Shown: positions 31,889-43,010 of the stretch, one piece after another
Position numbering within the stretch: the stretch's first letter is position 1
Layout: the number at the start of each line of letters is the position of its first letter
Assembly: GCA_037962975.1 (NCBI GenBank)
Contig: CM075672.1
Coordinates: 122,064,001 to 122,128,000 of the forward strand
Source of the DNA: Clitoria ternatea
Taxonomy: Eukaryota > Streptophyta > Magnoliopsida > Fabales > Fabaceae
Reading direction: 5' to 3'
DNA length: 64,000 nt
Notes under the pieces: model-generated
Seen by the model: only the letters and a program-made list of their open reading frames with translations
The model's database searches: none
Told to the model about the DNA's origin: nothing
Position numbers and translations under genes: made by a program

Positions 31889-32904
31889 TGTTAGCCCAGG
31901 TGGCATCCTATAACTCGAGAGGGGGGTGTGAATTGAGTAGTTAGGAACTTTTTCACTAATAAATTTCTCCTCTAAAAACTCAATATGCAATGATGTGTGA
32001 TTTGAATAATAATGCTTAAAACATAAAGAGTTTAAAGGTTAGAGAAGTGCAAACAGAGATTTATACTGGTTCGGCCAACCACTGCCTACGTCCAGTCTTC
32101 TCAAGACACCCTTGAGGAAATTCACTATAATCAAATCCCTTGATTACACCACAATGGGGACTCACACCCCGATCACAAATGCATTGGATGCTACACCTCA
32201 CCCAAGAACATCACCCTTGGATACTACACCATACCTAAGAACATCACCCTTGGATGCTACACCACATCCAAGAAGAACACCCTCAGAGATACACCACTCT
32301 GAGTATCAATCTCACTTTAGAGATAAAGAACTTTATAGAAAAACTCTCTTCAAGAGTATGATGAACAAATTGAGGAACAAGAAGAGTAATAACTCTATTA
32401 AGAGAATATGGCCATTATTGCTCTTAAGAAAAGATTGGAAGTATTTTTGTGTTGGTGTTATTGGTGTGTTTTTGCAAATGAAATACCCTCCTATTTATAG
32501 GAGAAGAAATGCCTTCAAGAGGTGTGAAATTATTGATTAAAATAATTAGAAAGGTACCTCTTGGATAAAATAATATTTTGTGAAAATTTATAATGTTTCA
32601 ACATGATTTTTTGCTTTCTGATCACGTTGTAATCGATTATATAAAATAGGTAATCGATCATAACGTTCATATTGTAATCGATTACTTAAACATGGTAATC
32701 GATTACATTACTGAGGTAATTGATTACACTAATGAGGTAATCAATTACATTCCATCAGAATGTATTCTTATTTTAAAACCTTTTTATATTAATGGCCGTA
32801 CTTTCTTTTTATAGAGTCTTACTTTAATTATGCCTTGGTCTTGGATCTTCATTCTTGATCTCTGGCATTGGCCTTGTCATTATCAAAATCCTTCATGGTC
32901 TTCA
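31889..32904 (-). repeat. E3 right LTR (5' LTR in element sense)
   Basis: Partner of 28572-29615, shorter by 28 bp because of the deletion in its palindrome array. TATA-like box at about 32487-32501. Confidence 0.92.
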
Positions 32905-33151
32905 TAAAAAACTACCCATACATTCTACTGGGTTAACGATGGCTACTAAGCGTCCTAAATGGTGGAGTCAGTTCCATAAGAAACTTCTTCCATATCCTCT
33001 ATATCAGCTGGCGGGGTGGGGGTGGTTGCCCTTGGAAATGGTCATAATCACGGAGATTGAAAATAAGTCTAGCTCAGAAAGAAAAGGTAAAGGCCCCAAG
33101 AGGATCGGGCAAACCAACTATAACTTGAGACAATCTTACAGTAACTGTACC

Positions 33152-33183
<32 letters not shown>
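32905..33183 (-). repeat. Gypsy A LTR, outer part, ending in an AT repeat
   Basis: Continues the A LTR after E3. It ends in a pure (AT)n tract at 33154-33180. The true LTR end is not clear. Confidence 0.45.
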
Positions 33184-33186
<3 letters not shown>

Positions 33187-33400
33187 GAGAACATCATAAG
33201 GGAGGACCCACACACCATCTTAGACAAAGGACTAGAGGCTTACAAGGGTCCCCTCACAAGGGCCAAGTCCAAGAAAAGCAAAAAGACCATCCATAAAGCC
33301 CTATCTTCCTTCCTCTCTTTGCTTAATGGGCCTAAGCCCAATGGAGATACTTTGAGGATCTTTTTCTATCCATCTTGTAATATAAGTCATAATTAGATTC
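33187..33400 (+). pseudogene. Gypsy pol C-terminal tail, probably inside the C 5' LTR
   Basis: An open plus-strand stretch reads ENIIREDPHTILDKGLEAYK, then GPLTRAKSKKSKKTIHKAL. The GPLTRAK/S-type tail is usual at the very end of gypsy pol. It lies about 190 bp upstream of a TATA-like box and 2.9 kb upstream of the C gag. In CRM-type chromoviruses the pol reading frame runs into the 3' LTR, so the 5' LTR carries a copy of the tail. That would explain the position, but an older copy's 3' end would too. Confidence 0.5.
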
Positions 33401-33571
33401 TCTAGTCATTTAGGCTTTATTTGGGCCTTACTAGGCCAATTGGTCACTTTAGGGCCATGTACGCTCATATTGGGCCATGTATAGGCCATCTCCTTTCCTA
33501 GTTTTTAGAATTGGGCCTAGGATCCACTTAGCCAAGCCCATTTGCATCACATAGCCAAATCCTCTAAAGCC

Positions 33572-33579
33572 TATATAAA
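33572..33579 (+). promoter_or_regulatory. TATA-like box of gypsy C
   Basis: CTATATAAAG followed by a C/T-rich leader (TCTCCTCATTCTCTC). It fits an LTR promoter for C. Confidence 0.5.
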
Positions 33580-36288
33580 GGCTTCTCATTTTGTAAAATG
33601 GTACACATTAATTCATTTTGAGATTTTGACACCTTGAGTGTAAACTTTTAGTGAGAGATTCTCCTCATTCTCTCTAGGATTAGTGAGACTCTTGCAAGCT
33701 CTTATCCAAGAGGTCTCTCCCTCCCTTGGTGGCGAGTGGAGTTATCTTCCACCCTTTGGAAGTGGCCTCCTCCACCTCACTTCATCTCCTTAGTCATTCC
33801 TCCTCCTTTCCACCATTCATCTTTCCATTTCCTCTTGCATTTTCCCCTTAAATTTCATATATTCTTAGCACTTCTTTTACTTTTTGGTTTCGGTCTCTCC
33901 TTGAAGAAGAGGATCCTTGCACTTTGCTTGAAGATTGAAGAAGGGAAAGTTCCTAGATCCACCCCTCCAAAGGAGATTAAAAGTTTCTCCTACATCATTT
34001 GCTATCAATTGAGCTTGGAGGTTCTTTTCCTACTTCTTCTTCCTCTTTTCATTTCCAAATTCACTCTTGTTCTTGGCTGGTTGGTTTTTCTTTTATTGGT
34101 TGTTTGTGTTTAGATGCCATGTTATAATAGAAAAAGCATAAAAATTGTGAAGTTTCTTAGTAGATTAATTATGTCATTTTCTTTCAATTTTTGCATCTTG
34201 AATTGGTAGAGTTTAGTTAGTAATGTCATATGCCTTAATGTGTGTTTAAAATTCAGAGTTGGCACTTGTGTTTGTCTGGGTTTTGTGTTCATAGTATGCT
34301 TCTTGTTGATTTATTGAAAGCTAGAGCCAAATAGGTGTATGTTTGTGCCATTTGGAACCTTTTTCTAGTGTTCTAGAAATTTTTTTGTGTTGCTTCAACC
34401 AATAGAGTGCAAATCCGTATGGAGTGAGTTACTTCAAGTGTCTTGAGTAACTCTCAAAAGGTTCCAATCTTTGTGTGTTAGGAGGCCTCACCTTAAGGCC
34501 TTCCAAAAGTTAGCTCATCTTTTAGGTTGTTAGTAATCCAATTTTAGTTTCTTCTAGGGTAATTTTTCAATTTTAAGCACATTAGGACACATTGTATTTT
34601 CGGTTTGCATATTGATTGGCATAAAAGAAAATTTGTCAAAAAGAGTCATTCACCGTCCATTCTTTTAGTGGAAAAGATTGCACAATTTCCCCTAAGAAAA
34701 AAAGTAACAATTGAATTTGTTATACTAGCTAAGTATATTCAGTTTTGGCATAAAAGTAGTGTTAGAATTACAAATTGGTAAAAGGCAAAAAGAAAAGAGA
34801 AAAGACTAATCAAAAGCCAAAAGTAGAAGGAAAAAGAAAAACCATAAATCCTAAAAGTAAAAAAAGGGTACCAAAAGAAATATTTGAAAGTTCCTCTTTA
34901 ACAAAGTTGAAAAGTGAAACACCATATTATGAGTCTTAATTTCCAAATCCCAAAGCCATAAAGAAGTGTTGTGCTAGTTGATACATTACAAAATTTGTCA
35001 ATTGGACTTGCTTGCTTAGTAGTGCAATTCTAGAGTTTCTAGGCTTAGGTTTTCCTTCACCTTTATTCTTGTATTTTAGTTGTTTATTTGTCTTGTTTTG
35101 TCACCTTTCAATTTCAAAATTCATGTGCGTGCCTTCTTTCATTTGAACTTTTCTTGCTTTGGTCTTGTCATAATCAAAAATCCAAAAAGAATCCATTTGA
35201 GTAGCTTCTTCAAATTTACCATTTTTAGTTTATCTTCATTCTTTCTTAAGTTTTGTCATTTGAGTTTTCTTCCTTTCAAAAATCCAAGATATCTTTACTC
35301 TATACCAAGGAAGGGTAGCATTTTGAGGCACTTGAGATTGGTGTGGAAATTGGTTGAGTCTCTTGATTCCTAAGAGAAGGGATACACTTGAGAGAGACAC
35401 TTGTGAGGTTTTGAATTGTGCTTGTAAAATTTCCCTAACCAATTTCGTATGGAGTCTTGGTTTGTGTTGTTTGTAGGTGTGATGGAGCTTCTACATCCCA
35501 AGTGAAGGCCTTGAAGACCATTGTAAAGGAAGCAAAAGCCTTGTACTAATTAGAAGTTTAGGAAAATTTGAATTCTTAGAAAATTGTAGTAGGGATTTGG
35601 TCTTGTATTTTGGACATTAATTGGACTTTAGGCTTTAGGCTCTATTAACTTTCATTACCTTTTTGGTAATTTTCAAAATTAGGTAGAAGCATTTGCATTT
35701 ATTTTGTTAATTAGTTAGTTGTTAGTTGGTTGAGTAGTTAATTAGTTAAAACTAGAAGTAGTTAGTTAGTTGATTGTCTTAACTAATTTGGTTAGTTAGT
35801 TAGTAGTTGGAACTAATTCTAGTTAACCTAACTAAATACCAACCGAATTCTAGTTGGCATAACCAATAGGTAACCGAATTTAGTTAGGAGGTTAAAGTGG
35901 TTAGACTTAGTTACAACCATAATAACTAAATAACTAAGTTTAGTTAGAGTTAGTTGGCTAGGTGAAACTAATTGGTTACTCTTAACTTCCTATAACCAAA
36001 TTAGTTGTAGGCTTGTTAGGGTTAATTACTTGATTAGTTGCAACCTAAGATTCTCATAAGGAACATAGGGAAAGACAACCTAGGTCTTGCATAACTAATC
36101 ATAGTACTACAACCTAGGATCTAACCTAGTACAAGACAACTTAGGTTCTTGTTCCCTTAGGTTGAAACCTAGTATTTGATTCCTAGGATTGTTGTTTGAA
36201 TTCTTACTCTTGTTTTGCATAAGCATCCTTGACTAGTTTGTTCACAACTTTGTTTAACTTGTCTTGTTTTCTTTGACAACCTTAAAAC
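33580..36288 (+). other. Leader / untranslated region of gypsy C
   Basis: Long non-coding stretch with T-rich and A-rich blocks. 35690-36030 is low complexity, with TTAGTTAGTTGG-type words and later their complements (CTAACTAA), so it could fold on itself. An open frame of 125 codons at 33736-34113 has no family features and is not called. Confidence 0.45.
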
Positions 36289-37320
36289 ATGTCTTCTAGT
36301 GATAGGGAAAACAAATCTCTTCTCCATAACATAATGGATAGCCTTAATAATATCAACATTAGGTTAACTAACCTAGAACATAGAGATGAGAACCCTAGAG
36401 CTAGACATAGAAATCAAAGAAAACAAAGGCATGAAAATAGTGATAGTGAGGATGACCATAGGTCTATAAGAAATCATCATCATAATAGAAGAGAAGACCT
36501 AGGGTTAAAAGAAATAAAATTTGAAATTCCCCATTTAATGGAAAAAGTAATGTTGAAGCTTACCTAGAATGGGAGATGAGAGTTGAACAATTGTTTAATT
36601 CTCATCAAATAAAAGAAGAAAAAAAGATAGGATAGCTACTCTCTCGTTCCAAAACTATGCCTTAGTATGGTGGACCCAAGTGTGTAAGGAGAGAAAGAAA
36701 GATAACTTCCCACCAATATATGATTGGTTAGATTTGAAAGCTCTATTAAGAAAACATTATGTTCCTAATTACTATAGAGGGGAGCTATTAGCCAAGCTAA
36801 ATAGACTCACCCAAGGGTCAAGAGTGTAGAAGATTACTACAAAGCTCTAGAGATAGCCATGATTAGGGCAAACTTAGAAGAAGATGAGGAAACCCTAATG
36901 CATAGGTTTTTGCATGGCCTAAATAGGAACATCAAGAATAGAGTAGAACTCCTTCCACATGTTGATATAGAAGAGTTACTACACCAATATACTAAGGTAG
37001 AGAGCCAATTTAAAGAGAGAGAATCCTAGAGTGGGGAATTTAAAAGCTCTAAACCTAAGTGGGTAGGCAAAGAAGGGTTTGAGAGACAATCTAGGGAGAA
37101 GGGAGTAGGCACTTCCTCATCCAAAATTCCAAGTAAGTTGTATAAGAATGGCAAAGTTTTTAGAAACCTAAGAGATAAGCATGAATCCACATCTAAACCA
37201 CACTCCTCTAGATCTTCTACCATCAAATGTTTTAGATGCCTTGGTAGAGGACACATTGCTTCTGACTGTCCTACAAAAAGAACTATGATTTTGAAAATAA
37301 ATAGAACCTACTCAAGTTAA
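36289..37320 (+). pseudogene. gag: Gypsy C gag
   Basis: Starts at ATG 36289 (MSSSDRENKSLLHNIMDSLN), with a basic N-terminal region. Frames shift near 36540 and 36630, and a stop at about 36827 follows GSRV. The gag core is readable in pieces: NVEAYLEWEMRVEQLF, NYALVWWTQVCKERKK, LLRKHYVPNYYRGELLAKL. One intact CCHC knuckle, CFRCLGRGHIASDC, at 37228-37269. A stop at about 37026 lies between core and knuckle. Confidence 0.82.
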
Positions 37321-38261
37321 TCAGAGTCTGATTCTAACAATCACAATTTAAGTGATGACTTAAGTAGTGATTCCTATGATAGTGAGCATATACTAGGGGA
37401 TGATGGTGAGCTGTACATGATTAGAAGATTACTTGGTAGTCATGTTAAGCTAGATGACACTACACAAAGGGAGAACATCTTTTATACAAGATGTTATATA
37501 AATGACAAATTATGTTCTCTCATTGTGGATAGTGGAAGTTGTGCAAATGTAGTGAGCCAAAGATTAGTAAATAAGATGGGCTTAGACCTAATAGATCACC
37601 CTAGACCTTATAAGTTGTAATGGTTAAATGAAAAGGGAGAAATGTTAGTTAATACACAAGTCTTAATCAACTTCACCATAGACACATATAAAGATGAAGT
37701 CAATTGTGATGTAGTACCTATGGAGGCAACTCACATCCTTTTAGGAAGACCTTGGCAATATGATAGGAAGGTCATCCATGAGGGGTTCACCAACACCCTC
37801 ACTTTCAAATTAGATAGTAAGAAGATTGTTTTGCAACCCCTAACTCCACAACAAGTAAATAAAGATCAACTACAAATGAAGCTTAAAAGAGATACAGAGT
37901 TAGGATCTTCTTCTTCTTCTAATCATTTAGAAAAACATAAGAAAAACAAAAAAGAGGATAAAGGAAAAGAAGTTGTCATTTATGATGACTCTAGAGCCAA
38001 TATTTTGGCCAATAAATATGATATGAAACATGTTATGTTTTCACAAAAACAGTGCTTGATCATGTATGCTAAAGACATCCCTAGCACTTCCTTGTGCTCA
38101 ATAGGCTCTTCCCCTCCTCCTTTGCCCAAAGGGATCCAAAATATCTTAAATGAATTTAAAGACCTCTTTCCAAAAGATATTCCTAAAGGCTTACCTCCTG
38201 TTAGGGGCATTGTACATCAAATAGAATTAATTCCTGGTGCTAGCTTACCCAATAGGCCTGC
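37321..38261 (+). pseudogene. Gypsy C protease and RT lead-in, cut by element D
   Basis: Retropepsin-like region: LIVDSGSCANVVS (active-site DSG at about 37528-37536), THILLGRPWQYDRKV. A TAA at 37618 breaks the frame, which then continues to the D insertion at 38261, ending with the RT lead-in FPKDIPKGLPPVRGIVHQIE. The coding resumes past D at 46267. Confidence 0.85.
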
Positions 38262-39913
38262 TGATAAGTGTTGATTAAGCATTGATTTCATGACTTATTT
38301 GAACTAATTTTGTAAAGACTAGAGCTAAATTGATGAATTATTAAAGGAAGTGAGCATGAATCTTTTAAGTAGTGATGGATAAGTGTATAAAAGAAATATT
38401 GTGTTAAAACTCTTGGAAAGTTATAGGAAATTCAACAGGAAAGTAAGGCAAGCTTAAGCTTGAGCAGGTAAGCTTAAGCGTGAAAGATCAAGCTTAAGCT
38501 TGAGTAGGCAAGCTTAAGAGTGAAAGATCAAGCTTAAGCTTGAGCAGGCAAGCTTAAGCGTGGAAGGGCAAGCTTAAGCGTGAAAGAGCAAGCTTAAGCA
38601 TGATCAGGAGCATTTGAAGACAGCAAGCTTAAGCTTGAACAACCAAGCTTAAGCTTGAACAAGCAAGCTTGAGCTTGAACAAGTTGGAGAGCATCAGGAC
38701 CTCTCACGCTTGAGCGTGAACACTAGGCGCTTAAGCGTGGAATGATAAAAATGGAAGCCTAAGCATGGATTAAGTGTGGGCAAGCGTGAAGTTGGACAAG
38801 GAAGGCCACGCTTGAGCGTGGCTGCAGTGGTTTAAGCGTGAAACATTTAATGAGTATCAGGACCCTTCACGCTTGAGCGTGACCATCAAGCTCAAGTGTG
38901 ACTCATACAACATGGGTCTCTTAATTCTTTATTCACCAATGATGCGATGCCAACTCACCCACTTTCTTGTGTTTCTACAAGTCTCTGAAAGATGCTGCAT
39001 GGGTTCTACGCAAGTGGGCATGGGAAGCTAGAGCACAACCTCTATAAATTAAGCTGCAAACAACATCAGATTAATCCCTGTAATCCCCTGTATTTCATTC
39101 ACAATCCAAACATTCCATTATTTTCTATATTCATTCTTTTGATGGTGCAAATGCAAGGCATGAGTAACTAAACTCCCTTATGGGATTGGTTGTAATCCAT
39201 TCAACACTGAAGTAATGCTGTTGTAAGTTTTTATTTAGTAATGAGATTTGATAAGTTTCTGTATTTCCTTCTGTGTTTAATGCCTGAAAGTACTTGATCA
39301 CTATTTTCTTGTTTTAAGTTTTCTCAAGTATGCTGGGAAGTGACTTTTGAAAGCAGATCTGAAAGAAATACTTATTGTGAGTAGGTAGCCAAGGATGGCG
39401 TCTAACGCAATAAATGTCAAAACAATCGAGCGATAATGCTGGGATGATTTCAAAGTGACTGAGGGATCAGTGGTTTGAAATCATTCTTATGAATTTTGTA
39501 GTCGAGGGATCGATACAAATGACTGTGATTGTGACGTAGAAATTATCTTTTCGATTTACTTATATAAAAACTTATGCAGCTTACAAAAGGTGAAGATGTG
39601 ATGAAGCCAATCCCTGTTTTACAAAATTGATTTCTCTAAAAACCATTCACTGTATCTTTTACAAATTTGATTCTCTGTTAGTTATTCACTTTTTCATTCA
39701 ACATCATTCACAACAAAACAAACTAAAAACCTTCTGCCTAATCAATTCAAAACTAAGATCTTCATTCTAACACCTCCCTAGTGGAACGACAACTATACTA
39801 TATTACAACTTCTGTGTTTAAACTTGGCACATTCATTTCCTTGAGTTCATATTATACAAACTTGATTCTCTTTCATTAAACTCTTCATTCCAATATATCA
39901 AAATACATCATCA
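38262..39913 (+). repeat. D left (5') LTR
   Basis: 1,652 bp, TGATAAGTG to CATCATCA. Palindrome array 38449-38905, TATA-like CTATAAATT at 39042-39050. Very similar to the right LTR. Confidence 0.92.
38449..38905. repeat. Array of GCTTAAGC palindromes in D left LTR
   Basis: About 25 sites such as AAGCTTAAGCTT, GCTTAAGCGTG and CACGCTTGAGCGTG, many perfect or near-perfect palindromes centred on TTAA or TCGA-like TYRA cores. It starts as a 35-bp-like tandem (AGCAGGCAAGCTTAAGCGTG units) and becomes irregular. It lies about 140-590 bp upstream of the TATA-like box. Confidence 0.88.
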
Positions 39914-39918
39914 AGTTT

Positions 39919-39936
39919 TGGCGCCGTTGCCGGGGA
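39919..39936 (+). promoter_or_regulatory. Primer binding site of D (tRNA-Asp type)
   Basis: TGGCGCCGTTGCCGGGGA, five bases inside the LTR end. Confidence 0.85.
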
Positions 39937-40053
39937 GGTGATTTAAGTTTGAATATTTAGCATTGAATTGACAAGACAGTGTAAATAAATTTGTTTTCAA
40001 TTTGTTTTTATTTTTCTTGTGTAAGTAACTTTGCTATTTTGAGTACTTGATTT

Positions 40054-41998
40054 ATGATCTTGAGAGGACAGGGTACAAAAGAACAACTTGCATTTGATCC
40101 AGAGATAGACAGGTTCCTCAAGAAAATCAAGAAAGCCAAGCAGAACTTCCACGTAGGACAAACTTCCTCTGATACAATGGATGTCAACAGCAACAATCAA
40201 AACCCACCAAGGAGAACACTTGGAGACTATGCTTTACAATAAGGGCCAAGACATTTCTCAAGCATTGCAGTTCCAAACGCTATCAGAGCACTAGAAATGA
40301 AACCAGCATTTCTTACTTTGATTAGTTCACACCAATTTACTGGAATGTCAAGTGAAGATCCGTATACTCACTTAGCCACATTCTATGAATTGGTTGGAAC
40401 CATGGGATTTGACCAAGATGTTATTGATGCTGCATATTTAAGACTATTTCCTTTCTCTTTAGCAGGAAAAGCAAAGGAGTGGTTACAATCTCATCCAAAT
40501 CAAAGTTTGAATAGCTGGAACATAGTTGAAGAAAAATTTCTACAAAGGTTCTTCCCTCCATCTAGATTCATCAAGGCCAAATCAGATATTACAACATTTA
40601 GACAAGGCCAATGAACCTTTTTGTGAGGCATGGGAACGCTTTAAATCACTGCTCAGAAAATGCCCAGACCATGGACTTGAAGATATTGCACAGCTTAATA
40701 TTTTTTACAGTGGTTTAAGGGCTGACACTAAAATGATTTTAGATGCAGCAGCAGGAGGAACAATGATGACAGTGGATGCTGACCAAGCCACAAGGATAAT
40801 AGAAGCTTTATCCTCAATGGACTACCAAGCTTAACATGATCATCAGCAAGTTCAAAGGAAAGGAGTCCTTGACCTAAACACCACAGATGCCATTTTAGCA
40901 CAAAACAAAATTCTGACCCAACAATTAGAAGCATTGACCAAAAAGATATCCAATCTTCCACAATAATTACATGTAGTACAATCATCACAACCAGGGCAAC
41001 AACAAATGCCTGCAACATGTAACTTTTGTGGAGGAGATCATCTCAATGAGAACTGTGGCTCACAAGAAGCAACTGTATACTTCATGAACAACCAAGGAAG
41101 GTCTGGTAATTTCAATTCAAATTTTTCTAACCAACCATTTCAGGGATGGAGAAGTAACCAAAACCAAGGCCAAGGATGGAAGCAAGAGCCCAGCTCTTCA
41201 AATAAACCATATCAAAATAATGGTCCTTCCTTGGTGGAGAGAACTTCTAGATTAGAGGACACCTTGGAAAAATTTATGCAAACTTCTTTAGCAAGTCAAA
41301 AGAACAATGAGGCATCATTCAGGAATTTGGAAACACAATTGGGACAACTAGCCTGACAGCTTGCTGAGAAACAGAAGCCTCAGTATGGAGCAAACACTGA
41401 AACAAATCCAATAGAGCATTGCAAGGATGTGACCACATTGACTAAGGAAACAACTGAGGAAGAAGATGGACATGATGCTATCACCCCTGAAGCAGTACCT
41501 CATAACACCAGAGATCCAGGGAGTTTTTCTATTCCTGTCACTATTGGAAATCTTTCAAAAAGTAAAGCTTTATTAGATCTTGGTGCTAGTGTAAACTTGA
41601 TGCCATTATCCACACTTAAAAGGATAGGGGATTTTTCAGTAAAGCCAATAAACATGACTTTAAAAATGGCAGATCAATCAATAAAAACCCCTTATGGTAT
41701 TGCTGAAAATATTGAGGTCAAAGTTGATAAATTTGAATTTCATGAGAACTTTGTTGTCATAGATATGGAGGAAGATTCTGAAGTCCCTCTAATACTGGGG
41801 AGACCATTCTTGAAAGCGGCCAAAGTCATCATAGATGTGGATGACAAAAATGTAAAAATTCGAGTGCAAAAAGAAGAAGCTGATTTTGCTATTGAAGGTG
41901 CACTTGAAAAACAGATTGAAAGAAAGTCAAAGTTTGACTTAGGAAAGGAGGTGGAAAAACTCAACACTCTCATCCACCAGCTCCATGACCTATATTGA
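40054..41998 (+). pseudogene. gag: D gag-protease frame
   Basis: One frame from 40054 to 41998 with stops at 40240 (TAA), 40832 (TAA), about 40963 (TAA) and 41354 (TGA), and a one-base frameshift near 40605. Gag core: ALEMKPAFLTLISSHQF, DPYTHLATFYELVGTMG, LFPFSLAGKAKEWLQS, FLQRFFPPSRF, CEAWERFKSLLRKCPDHG. A short knuckle CNFCGGDHLNENC near 41018 has three residues, not four, between the second Cys and His. The protease part (41429-41998, 189 codons, open) has KALLDLGASVNLMP as active site and VPLILGRPFLKAAK. The family is Athila-like from this protease and the Asp primer site. 41999-42060 holds the conserved post-coding stretch. Confidence 0.85.
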
Positions 41999-42204
41999 AA
42001 AATCTATCAGGCGTCAAGCTAAAGACGATAAACAAGCGCTTATTGGGAGGCAACCCAATCTTTTACATTTTCTTTTCTTATTTTGTTAATGTCAATTTAA
42101 TAATCTGTGTGTTATGTTTTCATACTTTTGATTTTCAGGATAACTCACCTCATCGTTCAAACTTCAAATGCTAAGTGTCAAAGAGAAAGGACAAAGGACA
42201 AACA

Positions 42205-43010
42205 CCACGCTCAAGCGTGGATTTCCCCGCTTAAGCAGGAGACTTCCATTCCAAATGCTGCATTAAGTTCGCTTAAGCGAATAATGTCAAGACTTAAGCG
42301 AAAGAAGAAATAAGTATCATGGGGTAAGCTCGCCCAAGCGCACATTGATACGCTCAAGCGTGGGACTTTTTCTCTGTATCAGTAGCATACACGCTCAAGC
42401 GAGTGATAGAGCGCTTAAGCGCCACTTCTAAATCTCAGTCACGCTTAAGCGTGAATCATCCAGGCTCAAGCGCCTCACTTGGTAATGGTTCGTATGCAAG
42501 AAAGCCACCCCTACCGCGCTCAAGCGTAATTACCCACGCTTAAGCATAAGGATCACACTTCAAGCGTGGCAACGTTACAAAAGAAGTTCCAAAAATTTTA
42601 AACCCGACTTCGCTTAAGCGTGGCCTTTCTCGCTTAAGCGAAGATCTTTTAAAGCCAACAATAACTGCCACGCTTAAAGCAAGGAAATTCACGCTTAAAG
42701 CATGGAAATAAATAGCATCAGGTACCAATCTTGCATATATCACGCTCAAGCGTGTCTGGAGTGCTCAAGCGAAGCCATTTTTCTCATCTCACGCTTAAAC
42801 ATGAAATTTCCAAGTCTAAGCGTCCCCATCTGGTCAACATAATTTCAAGAAAAAGAAAGGGGAGAAGCAATCACGATTGCGCTTAAGCACGCATATCTCA
42901 CACTCAAGCGAGAAAAAGACAACCTCATGACCTGCGCTCAAGCGAAGCCCAAAATTGGCCTTAGTAAACAAACACGCTTAAGCGTGATGTCTCCACGCTT
43001 TAGCGAGTAG
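42205..43010. repeat. Second palindrome array in D interior
   Basis: Over twenty sites of CGCTTAAGCG or CGCTCAAGCG or one-base variants, spaced 15-45 bp, in non-coding DNA after the protease. Same word as in the D LTR but with different linkers, so it is not a simple LTR copy. Confidence 0.88.

Larger units (their letters stand above)
28572..32904 (-). mobile_element. E3: gag-only Sirevirus-like copia element, complete ends
   Basis: 4,333 bp, flanked by TAAAA (28567-28571 and 32905-32909). LTRs of 1,044 and 1,016 bp, iMet primer site, purine tract, and an interior of 2,273 bp with one gag frame and nothing else. It is thus a compact terminal-repeat element with a gag domain. It is inserted in the LTR of gypsy A. 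Pol proteins would have to come from a full relative of the E1 kind. Confidence 0.92.
33187..38261 (+). mobile_element. Gypsy C, 5' part (leader, gag, protease)
   Basis: Plus-strand Ty3/gypsy, probably a chromovirus of the CRM or Reina kind from its RT and integrase (46262-48187). LTR and leader about 33187-36288, gag 36289-37320, protease from 37417. It is interrupted at 38261 by element D with duplication CCTGC, and resumes at 46262 in the same frame. Its 3' end is cut at 48187. No primer site was recognised, so the LTR end is unknown. Confidence 0.75.

Noticed and set aside
33736..34113. 125-codon plus-strand open frame, Leu/Phe-rich
   Set aside because: Lies in the T/C-rich leader of gypsy C; the hydrophobic composition follows from base content.
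35690..36030. Interstitial telomere tract
   Set aside because: Words are TTAGTTAG and TTAGTTGG, not TTTAGGG.
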